Source: Dorea sp. CAG:317
Lineage (GTDB): Bacteria; Bacillota; Clostridia; Lachnospirales; Lachnospiraceae
NCBI GenBank assembly: GCA_000433535.1
Contig: FR892665.1
Span: forward strand, 58,122 to 70,603
Length of the DNA stretch: 12,482 bases
Reading direction: 5' to 3'
Positions within the stretch are counted from its first letter, which is position 1; each line of letters starts with the position of its first letter. The notes under the pieces were generated by a model. That model had not been told where the DNA came from and searched no databases. It saw only the letters and a list, made by a program, of their open reading frames with translations. The translations under genes were made by a program, and so were the position numbers. Positions 8,401 through 12,482 of the stretch are shown here, one piece after another.

Positions 8401-8532
8401 AGTTGTTGCTTTTTTGGCAGTATCTGGTGTGACGATGAAAAAATAGAAAATGACAGGAATTAGTAAAAGTGAAATGATCCATATATGGAAAGGGGTTATT
8501 TTTTTAATTGCATGTTTATTGATTGTTTTCAT
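5482..8532 (-). CDS. Hybrid sensor kinase with two histidine kinase cores (DISMED2-7TM-HisKA-HATPase-REC-LytS kinase-HATPase)
   Basis: A 1016-residue membrane protein. TM1 is at about 15-34. An extracytoplasmic jelly-roll (about 52-195, LNGEWEYY at 60-67, YGYGTYRLTF, ARIYIDG, QVSNFS) resembles DISMED2-type carbohydrate-binding-like domains; 7TM helices fill about 210-410. The first kinase core has H442 in SHELRTP, N-box N554/N558, G1 D585-T-G-I-G and G2 around 614-620. A receiver (about 686-800) has D691/D692, phosphoacceptor D735, T765 and K787. The second core is LytS/His_kinase-type: H826 in AQIRPHFLYN, N-box PLVENA with N919, DNGKGI from D951, and GGIGLKNV from 974. All key residues of both cores are present, so both could be active. 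GGAGG (complement of 8538-8542) is 5 bases before the ATG. It is cotranscribed with the response regulator and divergent from an ABC sugar transporter. The ligand is unknown. Confidence 0.92.
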   Translation of the reverse strand: MKTINKHAIKKITPFHIWIISLLLIPVIFYFFIVTPDTAKKATTGALNASYIENHFPVALNGEWEYYDNQFLFPSDFSYNRKSTSVPEYRNLPGQLSSTYGYGTYRLTFSFLGTSDLYSLRLTSIPGAARIYIDGNLLSDIGFTSSLKESSETIKDNQYVVFPLDIMRQTHEIIIQVSNFSNYHSGMSSPIYFGTQIEGYRLSSQFKFAESVGLMSVGVLAILLIFLLIFKIQMKGTFYLLIFTLSFSFHLIYSSTDLLTQPVHSSTYFIMTKIHVFLYCIMGLCMILSAMQIDHKTEKSQYIRKIYLYCVPVLFLAIFFSSDRFFFYAKTFTIIYLIITFLHTMLLLLRRILHNSHSALMLHLSFIFFISYFILLYFNSQGMVSAISYNGSYTFLLIAYVTSQLAYVALQVSKIYTGNTRLAHRMVATNKLKSEFISATSHELRTPLHGIINIIESTGTKLDNPNIAKEQLQLGLMLARKMNRVLNDLYGFYSSAERKNATLKPVNLDTEVNAVIELFHYTSTNSRLILKNNLAQDALWVLADESKLWEILNNLIGNSIKYTESGTITISSKKENEKVFISVMDTGIGMPSKDINRIFDKSVRLDSAVEKSTGIGYGLYLTQKLIQQMDGTIFVDWTSPGKGTCITFSLNSCEPDSDFDPNVIISPEQYDASNNYLEDFSGSSASILVIDDNKDNLSIIRTIFEDCSFDIDCIQCPKEALSLLEKSSYDIIILDVLMPEMSGFELCQLIRKRYSHFELPVLLLTACDSSEEILTGFWSGANDYVVKPADRIELRTRVFSLITLKQSVKSALDNELLFLQAQIRPHFLYNAFNTISAIALSDGLKASELIDDLAIYLRGCFGTNVNQGLVSIKTELGIVNSYAHIEQARFGERLQFTSIINTKKDFSLPPLTIQPLVENAIRHATLDSYQKIDVKLTITENENCIQITVQDNGKGIEPTKIADLLDEEKISHQGGIGLKNVNRRLRLHYGVPLDIQTIPEKGTRILIQIPLTPDNK

Positions 8533-8564
8533 AGTAACCTCCGATTAGCTTGATAATATAAAAT

Positions 8565-8573
8565 ATTATATCA
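8565..8573 (-). promoter_or_regulatory. Extended -10 promoter of the kinase/regulator operon
   Basis: On the - strand the bases read TG-A-TATAAT, a perfect extended -10. The -35 position (complement of about 8588-8593, TTCTTC) is weak. Transcription would start near 8558, giving a leader of about 26 bases before the kinase ATG at 8532. Confidence 0.55.
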
Positions 8574-8646
8574 TGAAATGTAAAAAAGAAGAAAAAATTG
8601 TGCATATTATACATATTAGAAAGAATCTTATTAGTAAAAACGTAGA

Positions 8647-8670
8647 TGTTTATTAAAATGTTTATTAAAA
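8647..8670 (+). repeat. Exact 12-bp tandem repeat, candidate operator of the response regulator
   Basis: TGTTTATTAAAA occurs twice without a gap (8647-8658, 8659-8670) and ends 2 bases before the -35 box of the transporter promoter. A looser copy (CTTATTAGTAAAA, 8627-8639) lies further upstream. SARP-type regulators bind short direct repeats spaced about one helical turn near the -35 region, so this is the obvious candidate site. Assignment is inference. Confidence 0.6.
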
Positions 8671-8672
8671 TA

Positions 8673-8700
8673 TTGACTATTATGTATATTAATATATAAT
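8673..8700 (+). promoter_or_regulatory. Promoter of the ABC transporter operon
   Basis: TTGACT (8673-8678), a 16-bp spacer and perfect TATAAT (8695-8700). Transcription would begin near 8707, about 30 bases before the binding-protein ATG. The near-consensus boxes with a 16-bp spacer, plus the direct repeat touching the -35, suggest an activated promoter. Confidence 0.7.
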
Positions 8701-8736
8701 GAAATCATAAAAAAAGCAAGAAAAGGAGGAAAGGAA

Positions 8737-9876
8737 ATGAAGAAAAGTAAAAAGTGGTTTGCAGTTGTTGTAGCAGGTGCGCTGATGGCAAGTGTTTTAG
8801 CTGGTTGTTCAGTTGATGAAAAAACTTCAGAAAGTGGAACTGCACAAGAAGAAACAAATCAAGGTGATGGAGAGGGAACTGTTACGAAAAGTGATAAAGA
8901 AGGTAGTTTTAAGATCGGAATTGCAGCAAGAGAAATTACCAATGATTATAATCGTAGCATTGTGTCTGCCGCACAAAAAATGATTGAGGATGCAGGCGGA
9001 AGTGTAGTTATTGCAGATGCGCAATCAGATGTTCAAAAGCATAATGAAAATATTGAAAATTTGATTAATTCTGGAATTGATGGTCTTATTGTTCATTTGG
9101 GGGATCCTGAGCAAATGGCACCATTGATGGAAGAGGCTGAAAAAAAGGGAATTCCGGTTATTACGAATGGAGTCGGTTCGCCGGTTGCCCATACACTGGG
9201 TGATGTAAATGGAGACGATCCTCTGATGGCGACATTAGCATCCGATGCATTGTTAGCAAGTATCGGATATGCAGGAGATGTATATGTAGTATGGGTGCCG
9301 GGAGCTCCGCTGCTCGAGACAAGGAAGCGGATTTTTGAGTCTATCGCAGCAGATTATCCAGATGTAACAATCCATGAAGTTCCGGCAGAACATAATCCAG
9401 CCAAAGTACAGACTCAAATTGAAGAGATTTTAACAGCCAACCCAGATGAAGGTAGTATTGCAGGAATTTTTGGAACATATGATCAGTTGGTGTCTGGAGC
9501 TAGTGAAGCAATTCGTCGTGCTGGACGAGGTGATGAAATAAAAATGGTCGGTATAGATGGTGATGTTCTTGGCTTCCAGATGTTATTCCAAGAGGATAGT
9601 CCGTTTATTTCGACAGTAGTTATGGATACAGAGAGTATTGGTAAGCAGTCTGCGGAAGTGTTGCTTGGAGTTATGAATGGTGAAGTAGATCCGGCAACAG
9701 TGAATAAGAAAATTCCGGCAAGTTGTTATGTGGCAACAAGAAAAAACGGAGTAGAAGCTGCCGAAATGAAGTGGGGAAAGAATTTTTGGGAAGACGCAGG
9801 ACTTGTAAAAGAAGATGTGGAAAAAACATTTCCTAAAAAAGAAGAAGTGGTAGTTACCCTTCCGAGTATTCCATAA
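8737..9876 (+). CDS. Sugar-type ABC transporter substrate-binding lipoprotein (RbsB/Peripla_BP_4-like)
   Basis: A 379-residue lipoprotein. A lysine-rich N-terminus and hydrophobic stretch end in the lipobox LAGC with Cys24, so the mature protein is lipid-anchored outside the membrane. A polar linker rich in E, G, T, Q (25-55) precedes a type 1 periplasmic-binding fold. Fold marks are FKIGIAA (58-64), NIENLINSGIDGLIV (105-119), GIPVITNG (138-145), ETRKRIFE (194-201) and MVGIDGD (270-276), the Asp of the last lying where ribose-type binding proteins contact their sugar. It delivers a ligand, most probably a pentose/hexose or sugar-like compound, to the permease. The tail (340-379, W/K/E-rich) extends past the usual end of RbsB. 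AGGAGG at 8724-8729 is 7 bases before the ATG. It is the first gene of the operon and is divergent from the kinase. Confidence 0.92.
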   Translation: MKKSKKWFAVVVAGALMASVLAGCSVDEKTSESGTAQEETNQGDGEGTVTKSDKEGSFKIGIAAREITNDYNRSIVSAAQKMIEDAGGSVVIADAQSDVQKHNENIENLINSGIDGLIVHLGDPEQMAPLMEEAEKKGIPVITNGVGSPVAHTLGDVNGDDPLMATLASDALLASIGYAGDVYVVWVPGAPLLETRKRIFESIAADYPDVTIHEVPAEHNPAKVQTQIEEILTANPDEGSIAGIFGTYDQLVSGASEAIRRAGRGDEIKMVGIDGDVLGFQMLFQEDSPFISTVVMDTESIGKQSAEVLLGVMNGEVDPATVNKKIPASCYVATRKNGVEAAEMKWGKNFWEDAGLVKEDVEKTFPKKEEVVVTLPSIP

Positions 9877-9887
9877 AAGGAGATGAC

Positions 9888-9913
9888 TTCGAGCGGGTTT
9901 AAGCCCGCTCGAA
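9888..9913 (+). other. Intercistronic RNA hairpin after the binding-protein gene
   Basis: A perfect 10-bp GC-rich stem (9888-9897 and 9904-9913) with a 6-base loop, 11 bases after the binding-protein stop and 40 bases before the ATPase start. No T-run follows (ATTAG), so it should not be an efficient terminator. It more likely protects the 3' end of a binding-protein message from exonucleases, giving more binding protein than ATPase and permease, as known for other ABC operons. Confidence 0.75.
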
Positions 9914-9953
9914 ATTAGTTTACAGGAAGAGAGATAAGAAAGCAGGTGAAGTA

Positions 9954-11483
9954 GTGGGAAATAAAAAAGTAGTATTAGAATGTTGCGGTATATATAAAAG
10001 CTTTGGAAAAAATAAAGTTTTGCAGAATATTAATCTTCAAGTAAAAAAGGGGGAAGTACATGCGCTTTTGGGACAGAATGGCGCAGGGAAATCTACACTT
10101 GTAAAAATAATTACAGGGGTATATTCTATGGACTCTGGGAAAATATTAATGGATAATCAAGAAATAAGTATTCATTCACCGAAAGATTCTGAGAAAGCTG
10201 GAATATCAATTATTCACCAAGATCAACAGTTAGTTCCATTTTTCGATGTCACGCGGAATGCATTTTTAGGCTCTGAAATAAGAGGGAAAGGTGGAAAACT
10301 TGATTTCAGGAGGATGAAAGCTCTAGTTGATGAAAAACTTGAACTCATAGATTCTGATTTTACTTCTGACAGGCAAATTTCAACATTGAGTGTCGGTCAG
10401 AGGGAGCAAGTTGCAATTGTAACTGCATTGCTTCAAAATCCAAAGCTTTTAATTTTAGATGAGCCAACAGCATCATTGAGTACTCGTGAGATAGAGAAAC
10501 TATTTGAGGTAATTGGAAGATTGAAAAAAGAAGGAGTAACGGTTATCTACATATCACATCATCTAGATGAAATTTTTCGAATCACAGATACAATTACGGT
10601 ATTGCGTGACAGTAAAGTTCAGGGGACGTTTCCAACAGAAAGTGTGAGTCACAAAGATATTGTGAGTTTAATGATTGGAAAAGAATTGAAAGATTTTTAT
10701 CCAAAAGAGAATGTGCAGATGGAAGAGACGATTTTAGAAGTTGAGAATTTAAAATCAGGGAAATTGGTGAATGGAGTAAGCTTTCAATTACGTAAAGGAG
10801 AAATTTTGGGGCTTGCAGGGTTAGTCGGAGCGGGAAGAACGGAAACAATGCTTGCGATGTATGGTGTAGAGAAAATTGAAGATGGACAGATTAAAATAGA
10901 AGGGAAGCCATTTGTTCCTCGAAATCCACTATCGGCATGTAATGCGGGGATTGCCTTTATTCCGGAAGACAGAAGAAATGAAGGAATCGTTGCCCAAATG
11001 GATATAGGAGAGAACTTGTCTCTAACAGCAACAAAAATGTGGGCCAAGCATGGAATCATAGATAAAAGGAAAGAAAAAAGCAGATTTGAGAATATACGTG
11101 AAACTTTAAATATTATATGTGCCGGCAAAAATCAATTGGTTGGTGAATTGTCAGGAGGGAACCAGCAAAAAGTTGTAATTGGACGGTGGATGACAGGAGC
11201 GTATAAGATATTTATTTTTGATCAACCAACAACAGGAGTAGACATTGGTGCAAAGACAGAAATATATAAACAGATGGTTGCTCTAGCAAAAAAAGGGTGT
11301 GGCATTATATTTATATCCTCTGAAAATGAAGAATTATTGGGGATTTGTGATCGTATTGCAGTTATGTCGAAAGGAAGGATTGTCAAAGAATTTTCGAGTG
11401 ACGATGTGACAGAGCATGACATTTTGTATTGGGCAGCAGGAGGAGATGGAAGTGATAGAAAGGGGGAAGCTGACATTGAGTAA
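9954..11483 (+). CDS. Sugar ABC transporter ATPase with two nucleotide-binding domains (RbsA/MglA-like)
   Basis: A 509-residue cytoplasmic ATPase with the duplicated structure of the CUT2 (ribose/galactose type) family. NBD1 has Walker A GQNGAGKST (40-48), signature LSVGQ (145-149), Walker B LLILDEP with E170 and switch H202. NBD2 (about 258-495) has the usual degenerate P-loop GLVGAGRTE (289-297), signature LSGGNQQK (399-406) and Walker B IFIFDQP, where Gln424 replaces the expected catalytic Glu. The H-switch position is serine (FISSENEE), as is normal for this half. Hydrolysis is therefore expected mainly at the site using NBD1's Walker motifs. The start is GTG with AGGTGA (9944-9949) upstream. 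It follows the binding-protein gene after a hairpin spacer and overlaps the permease start, so the components form one transporter. Confidence 0.93.
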   Translation: MGNKKVVLECCGIYKSFGKNKVLQNINLQVKKGEVHALLGQNGAGKSTLVKIITGVYSMDSGKILMDNQEISIHSPKDSEKAGISIIHQDQQLVPFFDVTRNAFLGSEIRGKGGKLDFRRMKALVDEKLELIDSDFTSDRQISTLSVGQREQVAIVTALLQNPKLLILDEPTASLSTREIEKLFEVIGRLKKEGVTVIYISHHLDEIFRITDTITVLRDSKVQGTFPTESVSHKDIVSLMIGKELKDFYPKENVQMEETILEVENLKSGKLVNGVSFQLRKGEILGLAGLVGAGRTETMLAMYGVEKIEDGQIKIEGKPFVPRNPLSACNAGIAFIPEDRRNEGIVAQMDIGENLSLTATKMWAKHGIIDKRKEKSRFENIRETLNIICAGKNQLVGELSGGNQQKVVIGRWMTGAYKIFIFDQPTTGVDIGAKTEIYKQMVALAKKGCGIIFISSENEELLGICDRIAVMSKGRIVKEFSSDDVTEHDILYWAAGGDGSDRKGEADIE

Positions 11484-12459
11484 AAGAATGAAACTTTCTT
11501 CAAATAATATTGGAACGATATTGTTGAGTCGAGGAACTGGAATAGGTATGATTGTTATTCTTTTGATTTTAGGAATAAGAGCACCGTTGTTTTTTGACTT
11601 AACGAACATTATGACAGTGCTAAAGCAAGGAAGCGTATTGACAATGATTGCGCTAGGTCTTACGGCTGTTTTAATTGGCGGGGGCTTTGATATGGGGGCT
11701 GGAGCATTAGTTCAGCTTACATGTAATCTGTCGGCAGGACTTTTGCTTGCTGGTACAAGTGTTGTCCTAACAATTACATCAGGGCTTGCCGTAGGTCTGG
11801 GTGTCGGACTGATTAATGCATTTCTTGTTATCTGTGTGAAGATACCAACGTTTGTAGCTACATTAGGTACTATGTTTATTATGCAAGGAATTACATCGTG
11901 GTATAACGATGGAAAAGCATTGACAATCAAAGTGATTCCGGGTTTTGCAGAATTGGGGCAAGGGAGAATATCAATTATTCCAATTATCTTTTTAATTGTC
12001 ATAGTGGTTTGTGTTGTTCTACATTATTTTTTTAAACATACAAAAACAGGGTTACGTATGTACGCTACTGGAGAAAATGCAGCTGCCGCAAAACTAAGGG
12101 GACTTAATACAAAAAAATATCTTTTGTTATCTTACATATTGTCAGGAATTATTTTGGGGTTTACAGGGGTATTACAGTGCTCATATAACTATGGTGCGTC
12201 TGCAATTACAAGTGGAATGGATTTTCTGATTCAAGCATTATCAGCAGCTTATTTAGGCAGTACTTTCTCTAAAACCGGAGAATTGAGTGTGATAGGAACT
12301 GTGATTTCGGGAATGTTTATTGCAGCGTTGTCGAACGCATTAATTATTAATGGAATCTCAAATCAACAGATTTCAGGAGTTCTAGGAATCATATTAATAT
12401 TATCTATTTTACTTACAGTGATTAAGAAGCGTGAAATTGGACAAGTAACTATATTTTAG
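11476..12459 (+). CDS. Sugar ABC transporter permease (RbsC-like)
   Basis: A 327-residue integral membrane protein of the BPD_transp_2 family. Hydrophobic segments occur throughout, including about 22-40, 53-70, 76-92, 98-120, 122-140, 166-184, 217-236, 250-262, 270-290 and 300-316. Family marks are the IALGLTAVLIGGGFDMGAG segment (58-76, with FDM at the position of the family's IDLS), PTFVATLGTMFIMQGI (124-139), the cytoplasmic coupling loop GLRMYATGENAAAAKLRG (192-209) and the YLGSTF / GTVISGMFI end. It forms the membrane channel used by the ATPase and binding protein before it. I chose TTG at 11476 because AGGGGG (11461-11466) lies 9 bases upstream, it overlaps the ATPase end by 8 bases as in coupled genes, and 327 aa matches RbsC length. 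ATG 11446 has a ribosome site only 2 bases away; ATG 11488 has none well placed. Confidence 0.9.
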   Translation: MSKRMKLSSNNIGTILLSRGTGIGMIVILLILGIRAPLFFDLTNIMTVLKQGSVLTMIALGLTAVLIGGGFDMGAGALVQLTCNLSAGLLLAGTSVVLTITSGLAVGLGVGLINAFLVICVKIPTFVATLGTMFIMQGITSWYNDGKALTIKVIPGFAELGQGRISIIPIIFLIVIVVCVVLHYFFKHTKTGLRMYATGENAAAAKLRGLNTKKYLLLSYILSGIILGFTGVLQCSYNYGASAITSGMDFLIQALSAAYLGSTFSKTGELSVIGTVISGMFIAALSNALIINGISNQQISGVLGIILILSILLTVIKKREIGQVTIF

Positions 12460-12475
12460 AAAGGGGGTATTGGGA

Positions 12476-12482
12476 GTGGAAG
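12476..12482 (+). CDS. Start of the next operon gene (truncated by window edge)
   Basis: AAAGGGGG (12460-12467) directly after the permease stop lies 8 bases before a GTG at 12476, on the same strand. Only two codons are visible, so the product cannot be named. By analogy with similar operons a second permease or a sugar-processing enzyme is plausible, but this is a guess. Confidence 0.45.

Noticed and set aside
9888..9913. Hairpin as an operon terminator
   Set aside because: No T-run follows and the ATPase and permease genes continue directly, without another promoter that I can see.
11446..11475. ATG 11446 as permease start
   Set aside because: Its AGGAGG is only 2 bases away; TTG 11476 has AGGGGG at 9 bases and gives the normal RbsC length.

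Overview
The window looks like low-GC Firmicutes DNA, most likely from a gut-type clostridium (Lachnospiraceae-like). Evidence: strong AGGAGG-type ribosome sites, sigma-A promoters with TATAAT boxes, an Rpn/PD-(D/E)XK gene beginning in the way common in that group, and a sugar-utilisation style of gene content. This is an inference from familiarity with such sequences; no search was run. I saw no rRNA, tRNA, CRISPR array, insertion sequence or phage gene.

Left part (1-3150, + strand): the C-terminal two thirds of an MFS sugar transporter (TM5-TM12) is followed, with overlapping stop codon and ribosome site, by a compact cytoplasmic GH78-like alpha-L-rhamnosidase. This reads as an import-then-cleave glycoside operon. 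A GNAT acetyltransferase follows with its own promoter, a small perfect palindrome at the start of its transcript, and a strong intrinsic terminator.

Middle (3200-4343): a free-standing Rpn-family nuclease gene (PF12784-like) has its own extended -10 promoter. It contains a well-placed internal ribosome site that could yield the short C-terminal protein known from E. coli Rpn genes. A 208-base spacer follows, with hairpins, an 11-bp direct repeat and a symmetrical bidirectional terminator that also serves the convergent gene.

Right part (4344-12482): a two-component system on the - strand is divergent from a sugar-type ABC transporter operon on the + strand. The kinase (1016 aa) has an extracytoplasmic jelly-roll (DISMED2-like), a 7TM region, a complete HisKA/HATPase core, a receiver, and then a second complete LytS-type kinase core. 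Its partner regulator (371 aa) is receiver + winged helix + BTAD, a SARP-like output. The transporter operon encodes a lipoprotein binding protein, a hairpin without a U-tract, a two-domain RbsA-like ATPase, an RbsC-like permease, and the start of a further gene at the edge. The 204-bp divergent region holds a promoter for each direction and an exact 12-bp tandem repeat directly upstream of the transporter -35 box. The simplest model is that the kinase senses a sugar-like ligand outside the cell, and that the SARP-like regulator binds the tandem repeat and turns on the transporter. The double-kinase/SARP pair with its candidate operator is the most interesting system in the window.
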